A DNA stretch of 64,000 bases from Alishewanella longhuensis. Lineage in GTDB: Bacteria; Pseudomonadota; Gammaproteobacteria; Enterobacterales; Alteromonadaceae. Positions 30,707 through 40,965 of this stretch are shown in pieces. The notes beneath the pieces were generated by a model. It was not told the origin of the DNA, searched no databases, and saw only the letters and a program-made list of their open reading frames with translations. The DNA is taken from NCBI RefSeq assembly GCF_014653435.1, contig NZ_BNAO01000002.1:5166-69165 (forward strand), in the 5' to 3' direction. The first letter of the stretch is position 1; every line of letters begins with the position of its first letter. The position numbers and the translations under genes were made by a program.

Positions 30707-33250
30707 TTAGGCTTGCAACGCTTTGCTAATCATCAGATCAATCAGCGCTTTTTGGGCTTTAGCCGCATCATCCGCGCCGCGTGGTAACTTGTTACTTTGA
30801 ATCGTGTTCAATTGTAACAAGGCCGCCGCTTTGGCTAAGTTATCGTACTCACTGGCTTTTTCTAAACCGGCGATGGCAATTAAGCGTTTTACATACTCCA
30901 CTTGCAGGTTATGGCTTTGTGAGCTGGCTTTGCGGCTATCGACAAAGATGCTATCGGTCAAATCTTTCATAAAGCTGGTCAGGCTATACTGATTACCATA
31001 AAGCGCCGAATCAGAAATACGCTGTAATACCGCTTTGTGTAATAGCTGATTCAATACCGATTGCTGCAGGCCTAAAATCATCTCATGCGCTTTTGGATCC
31101 AAATTACGGCCATAATGGCTAAAACCACGGCGCTGCGGTAATAACTGGTTATACAGTGGCTGCATGCTCTGCAACACATCGGGCGCAAACACTTTGTCAG
31201 TTAACAGCTTCATCGCCGCTTTTTGTTGCGCTAACGGCACCGGCGTTAGTGGTTTGCGATCAGTCGGCGCGCCTACTACAGCACGCTCGACATAAACACC
31301 GCCAATTTGCCGTGATACGACATCGGCCTGACCGCGATACTGGCCAAACAGGATATTGGCCGAAGTGAGTAACCGCTGATAAGACTGGCCATCGGTTAAG
31401 GCGGTCTTGCTAAGCTGACCAAATAACTGCTCAATTAATTGCAAGCGATCTGCGGCATAAGCCACCGGATCAGATGACATATCGCCAATCATCACCCGCG
31501 GATCAATATGCCGGCCCGGGGCACGCATATCATCAGCATCGTTACCAAACGCCAGAGCGGGCTCAACTGAACGCGCTAAAATTTTCTCCAGCCGCGCTTG
31601 CTCTGCTGTGGCATCGGCTAATGCCGGGCTGTAACCATACTCAATGGCCCAATCATCATATGGCCCAGGCTTAGTTTGAAAAATATCCCCCTGCGCTTTG
31701 CCAATTGGCGCAATATTGGCTGGGGTATAATCCATCACCGAGCCGGTGATAATCCCCTGAGTTTTCTGCTTGTCGTGTACCTCTTGGGCATTCCACAGGT
31801 TAGAGGCTTTCATATTGTGGTTTAAACCCAGCGTATGGCCTACTTCGTGTAACACCAGCTCCATTAAGCCCTGGCGTAAAATTTCATTATTATCAATACC
31901 CATGCCGGTGCCCAATGCCCCCGCAAAAATCAGGCTTTGCTGTAACTGGTGCCCAGCCGAACACAAAACGCCATTCGCATGTACATGGCCTTGTTGCTCA
32001 GTTAACAGGTTAGCAGCGCCTTCAGTATACAGCTGGTCAAAGATCCAACGGTTTTTCATAAAAACGTATTCCAGCATAATGTCGGCACCCAAAATCTCGC
32101 CGGTTAGCGGGTTTGCCAACGAGGGGCCATAGCCGCCAAAAGGTGGCGTGGGTGATGAGGTCCAGCGTAATACGTTGTAATTAATGTCACCAGCATCCCA
32201 ATCAGCATCATCGGGTTGAATGCGCACTTCTAACGCATTTTTAATGCCGGCCTTTTCAAAAGCACTATTCCAGGCCAATACGCCAGCAGCAACGGTATCG
32301 CGCCACTCTAGCGGCGTGGTGTTTTCAATCCACCAGACAATGGGTTTTACCGGTTCAGATACGGCTGCCGAAGGATCTTTTTTCTGTAAATCCCAACGGT
32401 GGATCACGTCGCGAAACGGAGCCCAATCAGCCGAGGTCATATCATCGACTTGGGTAGTAAAATACCCTACCCGCGCATCATCAAAGCGTGGCTGAAAATT
32501 ATTCTCTGGTAAGGCAATAAAGGAATGTTGCACCTTAATAGATACCGACCGTGGATCGCTTAGCGCATTGCCGCCACGCACCCCGGGGTTGGCATCGGCA
32601 AACACATAGTCTACAACGATATCCAGATTTTCCGGGTAAGGGCGATGCTGCACGATGCGCGATTTCTTGTCATCCAGCTTGCCTAAACTAAAACGTTTTT
32701 TGGCATTAGGATCATTCGGATTAGCCCAGGGCGATACCTTGTGCAAATCTTCACTTAAGAACAGTTTGTCGGCTTTGAGCAGCAGTTTATCTTGTTCTTG
32801 CTTTTCAATTTTAATACTAGCCAGTACCGCTTCGCTGATATTGGCCTCGGCTGCACGCGACAGTGCGCTGTTTTCATCAAAATAAAAACGCGGCGTTTTG
32901 CTGATCACATCAATCCGGTCAAAGTAACGGCGAAATTCAATTAATTTAGTTTCACGATAGGCACCGCGAAAATGCCCCGCTTCCGTTACCCCATCTAAGG
33001 TTTGCGCAAAATACAAAAAGGGTTTGTTTAATTGTGCTTCAGTAATCACCAGCAGGTTTTCGCCGGTTTTCTCGTCCAAATAGATAGTAAATAAGCCGCT
33101 AATCGCCTTTTTCTCGGCGATCATACTGCTAAAAGTTTGTGGCTTGGCGTCTTTGCTGCTATCAGCTGGCGTTTTTGTTTCTGTTGCATAGAGTGCGCCG
33201 GGCGCAGCCAGGGCCAGGGACATAGCCAAGGTCAGAATTGTTTTTTTCAT
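30707..33250 (-). CDS. Secreted zinc metalloprotease (DUF5117/DUF5118 family)
   Basis: 847-residue exported metzincin-like protein. Signal peptide (cleavage near ALYA-TET), then the DUF5118 and DUF5117 regions (about 35-330) and a zinc-protease domain. The active site HEVGHTLGLNHN gives His468, Glu469, His472 and His478, followed by a SVMDY Met-turn. The C-terminal third is helical. Periplasmic or extracellular peptide degradation is likely; physiological substrates are not known. Separated from czcI by an inverted repeat. Confidence 0.9.
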   Translation of the reverse strand: MKKTILTLAMSLALAAPGALYATETKTPADSSKDAKPQTFSSMIAEKKAISGLFTIYLDEKTGENLLVITEAQLNKPFLYFAQTLDGVTEAGHFRGAYRETKLIEFRRYFDRIDVISKTPRFYFDENSALSRAAEANISEAVLASIKIEKQEQDKLLLKADKLFLSEDLHKVSPWANPNDPNAKKRFSLGKLDDKKSRIVQHRPYPENLDIVVDYVFADANPGVRGGNALSDPRSVSIKVQHSFIALPENNFQPRFDDARVGYFTTQVDDMTSADWAPFRDVIHRWDLQKKDPSAAVSEPVKPIVWWIENTTPLEWRDTVAAGVLAWNSAFEKAGIKNALEVRIQPDDADWDAGDINYNVLRWTSSPTPPFGGYGPSLANPLTGEILGADIMLEYVFMKNRWIFDQLYTEGAANLLTEQQGHVHANGVLCSAGHQLQQSLIFAGALGTGMGIDNNEILRQGLMELVLHEVGHTLGLNHNMKASNLWNAQEVHDKQKTQGIITGSVMDYTPANIAPIGKAQGDIFQTKPGPYDDWAIEYGYSPALADATAEQARLEKILARSVEPALAFGNDADDMRAPGRHIDPRVMIGDMSSDPVAYAADRLQLIEQLFGQLSKTALTDGQSYQRLLTSANILFGQYRGQADVVSRQIGGVYVERAVVGAPTDRKPLTPVPLAQQKAAMKLLTDKVFAPDVLQSMQPLYNQLLPQRRGFSHYGRNLDPKAHEMILGLQQSVLNQLLHKAVLQRISDSALYGNQYSLTSFMKDLTDSIFVDSRKASSQSHNLQVEYVKRLIAIAGLEKASEYDNLAKAAALLQLNTIQSNKLPRGADDAAKAQKALIDLMISKALQA

Positions 33251-33438
33251 TGTGGGAGTGCTCTTGTTATTATTTAGAAAAGCGAAAGTTGGTGTTATAA
33301 AAAAGTAAGAAATTGGCTATTGATGAGCAAAGTGTCAACCGAATTAAGACTGAATAGCAAGCTAATACGACCAACGGCCAAAAAGGGGGTTTTTAGCTAA
33401 ATCTAATCGCTACGCCACAGCAAAGCGGCTGTTCTCAC

Positions 33439-33469
33439 AACGGCAAGCCGGTGCGGGTAGCTTGCCGTT
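33439..33469 (-). terminator. Hairpin downstream of the cpdB-like gene
   Basis: AACGGCAAGC (33439-33448) and GCTTGCCGTT (33460-33469), 10-bp perfect arms, 25 bp beyond the stop codon of the nucleotidase gene. No T-run follows. The rest of 33251-33493 shows nothing recognisable. Confidence 0.5.
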
Positions 33470-33493
33470 ATTAGAGAGTTAGTTGGGGTTTAG

Positions 33494-35590
33494 CTATTTA
33501 GCTGTCATAGTGCTTTGCTGTAAATCAATACGGTACTCGGCAAAGCCAGTAGGCAGCGCACTTAGCTTAGTCATAGGCCAGAATTGCTGTGTCTTAACAA
33601 AGTTTTCGGCGATGGCTGAATCTTGCGTTTGAAAACGGATATCCAGTTGTACTGCACTTTGTAACGGCATAAGCTGCCAATTGTTATCTGCGGCCGGCTC
33701 TACTGCCGCCAAATAACGATTACTGGTAGCATCATAGCTCGATTGCTTCGCAATAAAATCGACCAGCGCTTCACGATTGCTGTCTGGTGCTTCTAACACA
33801 ACCTTAGCACTGCCGGTGCCGGCAAACTGACCAGTAAAAGCACGATAGTTATTGGTTGCTACTAAAAAATGTTTAGCCGCAAAGGCTGCACCGCTAAACA
33901 CCTTGCCCTCGGCATTGGTATAGCTCAGGTTAACAATGCGCGATGCCTCAGCATTCACCAGCTCGCAGCGCTGATTAAATTTCGCAGGCTGACTAACATC
34001 AATCTGATACTGAACGCCATTAATCACATCAAAATTATAGGTTTGATGTTGGGTATTAATCAGTTGCTGCGGCGCGCTGCTGCTAAGGTCAATCTGGTTA
34101 AATTGATTGGCGGCACATTCCAGCCAATCTTTAATCTCGGCACCCGAGGCTTTAACCGCGACCAGCGTATTGGGATACAAATACAAATCTGCGGCATTGC
34201 GAAAACTTAATTCGCCTTTGGGCACCTGCACATATTGCTCGGCATCACTGGTGTTGCTGCGCCGACCGCCAGCTTTAAAGGGGGCGGCCGCGGATAACAG
34301 AGGATACTGTTGCAGTTCCGCGGGTAAAATAGCGGCCACTCTGACGCGCTGAGCATCAGCCACGATTTGCACCGTAGGATCATCCTGCACCTGCGCCAAA
34401 AAGCTGTACATATCACTGGCGGCCACACCAATAGGCCGCTGCATAAAGGCAATAGTGCCCTGGTGCCCCTCTGCGATGGCGGCAACAATACCCGCGTGCG
34501 GCGCTACCAGGGCTTGATTGTTGCTGTTATCAAATACCGGTAATACCTTAGCCGTGGCGCTTTGCACCTGCCAGCTTGTGCCATGCTGTTTTAACGTAAA
34601 ATCGACGACGCCTAGATGATCGCCCCAGCGGCCAGGTATTACAGTAGGAATACCATTAATTAAGCCACGGCTGATATCGACATTGGGCAGATCCTGATAA
34701 CGGGCATCTGGAAATAACGAATGGCTGTGGCCAGAGAGAATCGCATTAATACCAGGTACACGGCTTAAGGCATAGGCCAGATGTTCTGCTTGCGGATCCG
34801 GGGTGTCGGTAACCTGTCCCAGACCTGAGTGCGACAGTACAATCACTAAATCAGCGCCTGCGGCTTTCATTTGCGGTACTAGCTGCTGCGCGGTTTCCAA
34901 AATACTGGCAACGCTAACCACGCCCTGTAAATGTTGCTTATCCCATTGCAATATTTGTGGCGGCACAAAGCCAATATAGCCAATATTGAGCTGCTGCGTA
35001 TTGCCTGCACTATCCGTTACTGCGGTTTTTTTAATTAAATAAGGTGGGTAAAGATGATCGCCGCGCTTTACACCGTCGCGGCATTGTTCAGCCTCGCAAT
35101 ACACATTGGCACTGATGTAGGGAAAGTTAGCGCCAGCAACGGTCTGAGATAAAAAGTCTAAACCAAAGTTAAACTCATGGTTGCCCAGGGTCGCTACGTC
35201 GTAATTTAGTGTATTCATCGCCTGCATAATGGGGTGCACTTCCCCCGCGGCCAGCCCCTTATGGGCAATATAATCCCCCAGCGGGCTGCCCTGGATCAGA
35301 TCGCCGTTATCTACTAAGACACTGTTTTGTACTTCAGCCCGTGCTGCTGCTATTAAACTGGCTGTTCGCGCCAGGCCAAGGGTGGCATCGGTGCTGCCGG
35401 TGTAATAGTTGTAATCCATAATATTGGCATGCAGATCGGTGGTTTCCAGTACCCGCAGCGTTACCGTAATGTCAGACGTTGTAGGCCTTATGGTAGGTGT
35501 ATCGTCCGGTTTTGAGCAGGCGGTTAAGCTGGCCGCTAAGGCTAAACATAAGGTCGATAAGCGCAATGGGGAGACTATTCGCGGGTTCAT
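33494..35590 (-). CDS. cpdB: 2',3'-cyclic-nucleotide 2'-phosphodiesterase/3'-nucleotidase, lipoprotein
   Basis: Periplasm-facing bifunctional enzyme releasing phosphate and nucleosides from cyclic nucleotides. ATG 35590 gives 698 residues starting with a lipoprotein signal (lipobox LTAC near residue 24), so it is likely membrane-anchored, unlike soluble E. coli CpdB. The metallophosphatase domain has TTDLHANIMDYNYY, DNGDLIQGSPLGDY, GNHEFNFGLDF, LSHSG and GHSHSLFP. The C-terminal 5'-nucleotidase domain has YLYPNTLVAVKASGAEIKDWLE and VATNNYRAFTG. An in-frame extension to 35707 lacks signal-peptide logic. Divergent from the MetR-like regulator. Confidence 0.92.
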   Translation of the reverse strand: MNPRIVSPLRLSTLCLALAASLTACSKPDDTPTIRPTTSDITVTLRVLETTDLHANIMDYNYYTGSTDATLGLARTASLIAAARAEVQNSVLVDNGDLIQGSPLGDYIAHKGLAAGEVHPIMQAMNTLNYDVATLGNHEFNFGLDFLSQTVAGANFPYISANVYCEAEQCRDGVKRGDHLYPPYLIKKTAVTDSAGNTQQLNIGYIGFVPPQILQWDKQHLQGVVSVASILETAQQLVPQMKAAGADLVIVLSHSGLGQVTDTPDPQAEHLAYALSRVPGINAILSGHSHSLFPDARYQDLPNVDISRGLINGIPTVIPGRWGDHLGVVDFTLKQHGTSWQVQSATAKVLPVFDNSNNQALVAPHAGIVAAIAEGHQGTIAFMQRPIGVAASDMYSFLAQVQDDPTVQIVADAQRVRVAAILPAELQQYPLLSAAAPFKAGGRRSNTSDAEQYVQVPKGELSFRNAADLYLYPNTLVAVKASGAEIKDWLECAANQFNQIDLSSSAPQQLINTQHQTYNFDVINGVQYQIDVSQPAKFNQRCELVNAEASRIVNLSYTNAEGKVFSGAAFAAKHFLVATNNYRAFTGQFAGTGSAKVVLEAPDSNREALVDFIAKQSSYDATSNRYLAAVEPAADNNWQLMPLQSAVQLDIRFQTQDSAIAENFVKTQQFWPMTKLSALPTGFAEYRIDLQQSTMTAK

Positions 35591-35727
35591 TCTTTGCTCT
35601 TCTTTATTAAGGCGACTCGGACGGAATAACCGCGCAGTATAAAGCAAAAAAATGAAAGATAAATGACTGGCCCCTTTCGCCAATAGGTAAGGCGCGAAAT
35701 CAATCACTCTGACCTCTTGATTTTTTT

Positions 35728-35773
35728 ATGATTAAAAATGGTATATTCTTTTCAATATATGAATTTTAATCAT
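35728..35773. promoter_or_regulatory. Dyad in the cpdB/MetR-like divergent promoter region
   Basis: ATGATTAAAA (35728-35737) and TTTTAATCAT (35764-35773) are perfect 10-bp inverted arms with 26 bp between them, in AT-rich DNA between two divergent genes. The layout suits a LysR-type or other dimeric regulator site. Confidence 0.5.
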
Positions 35774-35830
35774 ACATTAGGCATTGAACGCAAGGCAGCA
35801 TTATTGCCGCTACTGACTTCGTAAAAGCAA

Positions 35831-35888
35831 CCTTTATAGCCAAGTGACTGTAAGGTGCGGATTTCAGCTGCAGATAAAGGTCACTTGG
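35831..35888 (+). promoter_or_regulatory. Interleaved inverted repeats in the leader of the MetR-like gene
   Basis: CCTTTAT (35831-35837) can pair with ATAAAGG (35874-35880), and CCAAGTGAC (35840-35848) with GTCACTTGG (35880-35888). The order A-B-A'-B' permits either a pseudoknot or two competing hairpins. It lies 20 nt before the start codon, and an ACGGAG ribosome binding site follows. Structured leader or overlapping protein site; no known riboswitch class was recognised. Confidence 0.45.
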
Positions 35889-35908
35889 GTATATAACGGA
35901 GCCTGACT

Positions 35909-36805
35909 ATGCTGGAAAAAGTTCACTTAAGTATTCTGCGGGAAATCTCCCGTCAGGGATCACTAACGGCTGCTGCAGATAGCCTGCATTTAACCCAGTC
36001 GGCGTTAAGCCACAGTATCAAAAAGCTGGAGCAACTGGCTAATATTAGTTTATGGGTAAAAGATGGCCGTAATATCAAGCTAACTCAGGCCGGGGAATAC
36101 TTGCTGGCGCAGGCCAACCGGTTAATACCGCAGTTTGAACGGATGGAAGAAACCTTACGCCAATTTGCTGCAAACGAAAAAGGCGCGCTGCATATTGGTA
36201 TGGAATGCCATCCGTGCTACCAATGGCTACTTCGAGTAGTCAGCCCTTTTCTAGCCAGCTCGCCCGGGGTAGATATTGATGTAAAGCAGAAATTTCAATT
36301 TGGCGGCATGGCCGCGCTATTTAACTACGATATTGATATTTTGATCACCCCCGATCCCATTCAAAAAGACAACATTAACTTTGAAGCGGTGTTTCCCTAC
36401 GAGCAGGTGTTAATTGTTAGCAAGCTAAACAAACTCAGTAAATTAGCTAGCATTACGCCAGCACAGCTTACCGAGCAAACGCTACTAACCTATCCGGTAG
36501 ACTTAGCGCGGCTGGATATTTTTCAACAGTTTTTACTGCCGGCACAATGCCTGCCGAAAAAGCATAAAACGCTGGAAGATACCGATATTATTTTGCAAAT
36601 GGTGGCCGCTAACCGCGGAGTGGCGGCGCTGCCGAAATGGCTAGCGCTGGAATATGCCAAAACCTTACCAATAGTGCCTCTGAGATTGGGCAGCAAGGGG
36701 ATTCATAAGCATATCTATGTCGGGTATCGTAAGCTGGAGCAGCAAAATAAACATATTGAAAGCTTTATTGCGTTGGCGAAAACGGTAAAAGTTACCCCTG
36801 GCTAG
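35909..36805 (+). CDS. LysR-family regulator, MetR-like
   Basis: 298 residues. Winged helix at about 1-62 (GSLTAAADSLHLTQSALSHSIKKLEQ), then an effector domain that follows E. coli MetR closely: GMECHPCYQWL, LLTYPVDLARLDIFQQFLLPA and LQMVAANRGVAALPKWLALEYA. MetR uses homocysteine to regulate methionine genes. No met gene is adjacent, so the target is unknown, and the gene is not named metR here. It may control its own leader region and the divergent cpdB-like gene. ACGGAG lies upstream of ATG 35909. Confidence 0.85.
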   Translation: MLEKVHLSILREISRQGSLTAAADSLHLTQSALSHSIKKLEQLANISLWVKDGRNIKLTQAGEYLLAQANRLIPQFERMEETLRQFAANEKGALHIGMECHPCYQWLLRVVSPFLASSPGVDIDVKQKFQFGGMAALFNYDIDILITPDPIQKDNINFEAVFPYEQVLIVSKLNKLSKLASITPAQLTEQTLLTYPVDLARLDIFQQFLLPAQCLPKKHKTLEDTDIILQMVAANRGVAALPKWLALEYAKTLPIVPLRLGSKGIHKHIYVGYRKLEQQNKHIESFIALAKTVKVTPG

Positions 36806-36819
36806 AATGTTACGAAATA

Positions 36820-36845
36820 AACAAGGCACCAAGCGGTGCCTTGTT
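36820..36845. terminator. Bidirectional terminator between MetR-like and S9 peptidase genes
   Basis: AACAAGGCACC (36820-36830) and GGTGCCTTGTT (36835-36845) form an 11-bp perfect stem with an AAGC loop, flanked by AT-rich DNA on the left, between two convergent genes. Confidence 0.7.
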
Positions 36846-36886
36846 CGTCGATAGCCGTTAGCCGCGTTAACGTAAGTTAAACCCGG

Positions 36887-38827
36887 TTATTGTTTTGCAT
36901 CCTTGCCAATATGCTTATCAAAAAATGCCAACATTTGCGTGTATAAAGCCTCACGATTATCAACATTAAAGAAGCCATGGCCATCTTCTTTTACTAACCA
37001 CTCATAAGGCTTACCAATGCTATCCAAAGCTTTACGCAGGTTATTAGCATGCACTATCGGCACCCGTACATCTTTTGAGCCATGAACTATAAAGAGTTCA
37101 GCTTTAATTTTATCCACATGATGTACCGGTGAAATCGAACGTAAATATTCTTCGCCTTCACCAACATGCGCTTTTAGATATTGACCTATGCTCGGGTTAC
37201 GGCTGGCATCAGAGCCATCACCACTAAAAAATAATGGCATATCGTATACCCCCACATAACCTACACTGCACTTATAGAGATCAGGTTCTTTAATAACCCC
37301 CCATAATGCGGCATAACCGCCATAGCTACCGCCGTAAATACATACCCGATCTTTATTGGTAATGCCCTGCTCAATCGCCCACAGGGTACCATCGGTGACA
37401 TCATCCTGCATTTTACGGCCCCACTGTAACCGGCCGGCACGATAAAAATCGTCACCATAACCACCCGAGCCCCGGAAGTTTATTTGTAATGTCGCGTAAC
37501 CCCGGCTAGCGAAAAATTGTGCCTCGTTATCAAAACCCCAGCTATCAAAAACCCCAAAAGGACCACCATGTACGTTTACAATTAGCGGTACACCTTCGGT
37601 TTTGCCGGCTGGCATGGTCAGTAAACCGCGAATAATTTTACCGTCTCTGGCCGTAAAGGAAATCTCGCGCATTGGCTGCATTTGTGCTGGTTTTATTTTA
37701 CCCAGCGCCGATGCCAAATAGCGGGCTTGGCCTTTTTTAACATCAAACAGATAAAAATCACCGGGGTTGCGATCGTTTTTAACGTTAAATAATACCGTGT
37801 TACCCTCGCGGTCGAAGGAGGTAAAGCTCAACACCTGATCCGGGAAGGCATTTTGTAACCCAGCGAACAATTTCGTTTCCGGATGCTCAGCGTTGATTAA
37901 TTCCAAATCGCTGCTGGAAGTCGCAAAGTTAACCGCCAGCACTTCGCCATCACTGCCGCGGATCACCGAGCCCACATCGGAAAAACTATGGCGGGCTAAT
38001 AGGGTTAACTCAGAGGTGGCAAAATCGTACTGGAATACCCCAGCGACATCGCCCTCGCCTTCAGCAATATCGTGATTCGACGAAAAGTACGCTTTACTGT
38101 TGTCAGCGGAAAATCCCAACGGAGAGATACTTGGGTTTTTGCGCTTGGTCGGCACATCCAGCTTTTGCCAGCTATTGTCTTTTTTATAGTGGATTACCGT
38201 GCGGTTATCATCAAAAGATTTACCTTCAATCGCTTCAATCCCGACGCGCACATTACCGCTGTTATCCGCAATCAAACCTATAACAGTACCCGCAGGTTGA
38301 TCATCTAAATAGCGCTCTCTGCCACGATTAACATCCAGCGTAAAAGCCCGCCACCCCGTCTTATCACGCAGATTATAACGGGCAATCAGGATGCGGTCTT
38401 TTTGCTGAGGTAACATATGCATAATGCTGTATAAGATACCATCGTTACGTTTGGCAAAAATAAGCGTACGGCGGCTACCATCGATATTAGCGGCGTATAA
38501 GTCGGTAGTAATCCCTTGCATACTGACCAAGTTACCGGTAATTTCCGCCACTTCCATTAACACACGCTCATCATTTGCCCAATAAAAATTAAGCACATGC
38601 ATATTATTGCCAAAACCAAAACTGGAAATAACACTTTGATCGCGTAAGCGCATAACGCCTAATTTTACTTCCGTTTCTTCCTGATAGGTAAAAGCAACAT
38701 GCTTACCGTCAGGTGATATTTTCATGGCAGAAAACTGTCGATGCTCAAAAAAGTCACGCACCGGAATCTCAGTCGCTAAAAGGCTGCCAGCACAACAGAG
38801 CAGTAGCAGCGCAAAAAAAACTCTCAT
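36887..38827 (-). CDS. S9 family prolyl oligopeptidase, exported
   Basis: 646-residue serine peptidase acting in the periplasm on short peptides. Signal peptide MRVFFALLLLCCAGSLLA, a beta-propeller (about 30-390), then an alpha/beta-hydrolase domain. The catalytic triad is visible: Ser501 in YGGSYGGYAALWG, Asp586 in HGSKDVRVP and His617 in EDGHGFF. NVHGGPFGVFDSWGF is the oxyanion region. ATG 38827 is chosen for the clean signal peptide; an in-frame GTG at 38854 adds nine polar/hydrophobic residues without support. Convergent with the MetR-like gene. Confidence 0.92.
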   Translation of the reverse strand: MRVFFALLLLCCAGSLLATEIPVRDFFEHRQFSAMKISPDGKHVAFTYQEETEVKLGVMRLRDQSVISSFGFGNNMHVLNFYWANDERVLMEVAEITGNLVSMQGITTDLYAANIDGSRRTLIFAKRNDGILYSIMHMLPQQKDRILIARYNLRDKTGWRAFTLDVNRGRERYLDDQPAGTVIGLIADNSGNVRVGIEAIEGKSFDDNRTVIHYKKDNSWQKLDVPTKRKNPSISPLGFSADNSKAYFSSNHDIAEGEGDVAGVFQYDFATSELTLLARHSFSDVGSVIRGSDGEVLAVNFATSSSDLELINAEHPETKLFAGLQNAFPDQVLSFTSFDREGNTVLFNVKNDRNPGDFYLFDVKKGQARYLASALGKIKPAQMQPMREISFTARDGKIIRGLLTMPAGKTEGVPLIVNVHGGPFGVFDSWGFDNEAQFFASRGYATLQINFRGSGGYGDDFYRAGRLQWGRKMQDDVTDGTLWAIEQGITNKDRVCIYGGSYGGYAALWGVIKEPDLYKCSVGYVGVYDMPLFFSGDGSDASRNPSIGQYLKAHVGEGEEYLRSISPVHHVDKIKAELFIVHGSKDVRVPIVHANNLRKALDSIGKPYEWLVKEDGHGFFNVDNREALYTQMLAFFDKHIGKDAKQ

Positions 38828-38996
38828 AATTTTACAACCCCTAATAAAAAACACCCAATGCTGTTTTTATACGTTTATAGTATTAGCAATTCTGAATAAC
38901 TCAGCCTTTCACACTGTGCCAGATTAAAATCGCTTGTAAAGTATCTGTATCTGTAATTGCTGTAAAGTGCATAGAACAATATTAAAAGAAAATATT

Positions 38997-39998
38997 TTAC
39001 AAGGGATTTGTAAGTTCTACCGTCACTTTCTCCAAGTGTGCCGAAGTTGCTTTTAAACCGACCTCAACCGCACCGCCAATAACATAAATGGCTTTATTTA
39101 GGCTAACTGCACCCAAACCATGTCGTGGCACCGGCATATCGCCGCGCTGTTGCCATTGGTCTGTTTGTGGGTTGTAAAGCCACACCTCACTATAAACACC
39201 GCCGCCATCATTAAAATACTCACCACCAAATACCCAAATTTGGTTGTTTAATACCGCCGCGGCCAGACCTCCCTGCGCTTGGGGCATCGCAGCTAAGTTT
39301 TGCCAAGTGCCGACTGCTGGATCAAAGCGCTGCAATACTGCGAGATTTCCGCCAGCAACCTGACGGCCTCCCACCAGATAAAACTGCTCGTTAAATACTA
39401 TCGCTGCGGCACTGTTAAACGCCTGCTCCAACGCCGGCGCCTCTGTGACTTGCAGTGTTAGGGGATCAAAGATCCAATGCCAATTGACATCCTGTTGATC
39501 GCGCCACTGTGCGTTGCTTGCGCCGGATGGTGAACGCCCGGAAGCTAGATGCACTTTGTCATGCATCACTGCGGCCGCAGTCTCTGTCAAAGGTTTAGGC
39601 AATACTGCAACTTTGCGCCAACTGTTCATGTTTTCATCCAGTAACAGCACATCGGCACTAGCACTCCAGCGCCCGCCATTCGCTTCAATAAAACCACCAA
39701 ATAAAAATAATTGCTCCTTTACTGAGACCAGATAGCCATGATGCCTTGGTTCAGGCAAGGCCGGCCCAAGCGACCAGCTTTGGGTGGCAGGATCGAAAAT
39801 CTGCACCACGGCAGTCATTTGCTGTTGTTCCAGCGCAATATCGTCGCTTAGCCCACCGGCAACATAAATGCGCCCCTTATGCACAGTAGGATAAATCTCC
39901 TGCACGGCTTGTGGCATGGGTGCCAGTGTTTGCCACTCTAATGCGGCTAAAACAGGACTAAAAATACCCATTACAAATATGAGAAGAAATTTAGGCAT
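38997..39998 (-). CDS. Exported Kelch-repeat protein
   Basis: 333 residues with a signal peptide (MPKFLLIFVMGIFSPVLA) followed by about six Kelch motifs: VAGGLSDD, LFGGFIEANGG, LASGRSPSG, LVGGRQVAGG, VFGGEYFNDGG and VIGGAVEVG. They predict a six-bladed beta-propeller in the periplasm. The family includes the sialic-acid mutarotase NanM, but no sialic-acid gene is nearby, so the function is left open. Confidence 0.82.
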   Translation of the reverse strand: MPKFLLIFVMGIFSPVLAALEWQTLAPMPQAVQEIYPTVHKGRIYVAGGLSDDIALEQQQMTAVVQIFDPATQSWSLGPALPEPRHHGYLVSVKEQLFLFGGFIEANGGRWSASADVLLLDENMNSWRKVAVLPKPLTETAAAVMHDKVHLASGRSPSGASNAQWRDQQDVNWHWIFDPLTLQVTEAPALEQAFNSAAAIVFNEQFYLVGGRQVAGGNLAVLQRFDPAVGTWQNLAAMPQAQGGLAAAVLNNQIWVFGGEYFNDGGGVYSEVWLYNPQTDQWQQRGDMPVPRHGLGAVSLNKAIYVIGGAVEVGLKATSAHLEKVTVELTNPL

Positions 39999-40121
39999 AG
40001 CTTTGCTCCGTTATCAGGTTCTATCTATTTATAGAGCACAACGCCTACAGATACGAGCACTCGTCATAGACAGTTTATTCCAAGAAAGTTTAGATGATGC
40101 TAAGTTGAGATTTAATCAAAA

Positions 40122-40910
40122 TTAATCAACGATTTGACGTGTTTTTGGTTTATTAATTAATGATACCAACACAAAGCTTAATAACATTAATAAAAACCAC
40201 GCGTTTAGTTTTTGCCATGAGACCAATTGCCAGGCAGTCTGCTGATTCGGGTAAATCCAGATATTGGCGTAAGTCGCGATATTCTCAGCCAACCAGATAA
40301 ATAGACTAACCAGAAAAAACCCCAGCAGCAGTGGCATCTGGCGGTGTGTTTTAATAATTTGGTAGTAAATTGTCGTCCGGTAAAATAAAAATACAGTCGC
40401 CGCTAATAACACCCAGCGAAAGTCCCAGATAAAGTGATGCGTAAAAAAATTTAAATAGATGGCCAGCACTAACGCAATGGTAACTTGCTTTTGCGGATAA
40501 CCAGAATATTCAAAGTGAAAAATTCGCCAGACGCGCGCAATATAACTTCCTACTGCACTGTACATAAAACCGGTAAATAGCGGTACATTACCAATACCAA
40601 AAATAAAGGGCCCAGGATAATGCCAGGATCCTATGGCGTCGGAGGTTTTAAATAACTCCATGATAGTGGCCACCAGGTGGAATACCACTATCACCAAAGA
40701 TTCGCGCCAGGTTTCTAACTTAGTGGCTAATAACACAATCTGAAACGCAATAGCCGCCAGGAAAATAAAATCATAACGGTGCAGGCTTTCTAAAGGGTAC
40801 CAATAATGGGTAACAATCATCACGGCCAGTAAATAGCCGCCAAAAATACAGGCATAAGCCTGCTTTAAGCCAAATAACCAAAACTCACGTAGAAAAACCC
40901 GAAAACTCAT
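40122..40910 (-). CDS. DUF817 family integral membrane protein
   Basis: About 262 residues with eight hydrophobic segments, matching DUF817 (PF05675): [23 protein letters not shown] near the start, [37 protein letters not shown] in the middle, FIWDFRW and [13 protein letters not shown] towards the end. Function unknown. An in-frame extension to 41042 exists but would overlap the upstream gene by 77 bp; ATG 40910 gives the usual family N-terminus. Probably co-transcribed with the gene at 40966. Confidence 0.82.
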   Translation of the reverse strand: MSFRVFLREFWLFGLKQAYACIFGGYLLAVMIVTHYWYPLESLHRYDFIFLAAIAFQIVLLATKLETWRESLVIVVFHLVATIMELFKTSDAIGSWHYPGPFIFGIGNVPLFTGFMYSAVGSYIARVWRIFHFEYSGYPQKQVTIALVLAIYLNFFTHHFIWDFRWVLLAATVFLFYRTTIYYQIIKTHRQMPLLLGFFLVSLFIWLAENIATYANIWIYPNQQTAWQLVSWQKLNAWFLLMLLSFVLVSLINKPKTRQIVD

Positions 40911-40965
40911 AAAAAACTCAGCGTTAATCGCACTACTATCGCCCTTATCGTCAAAAGAAATAGCT

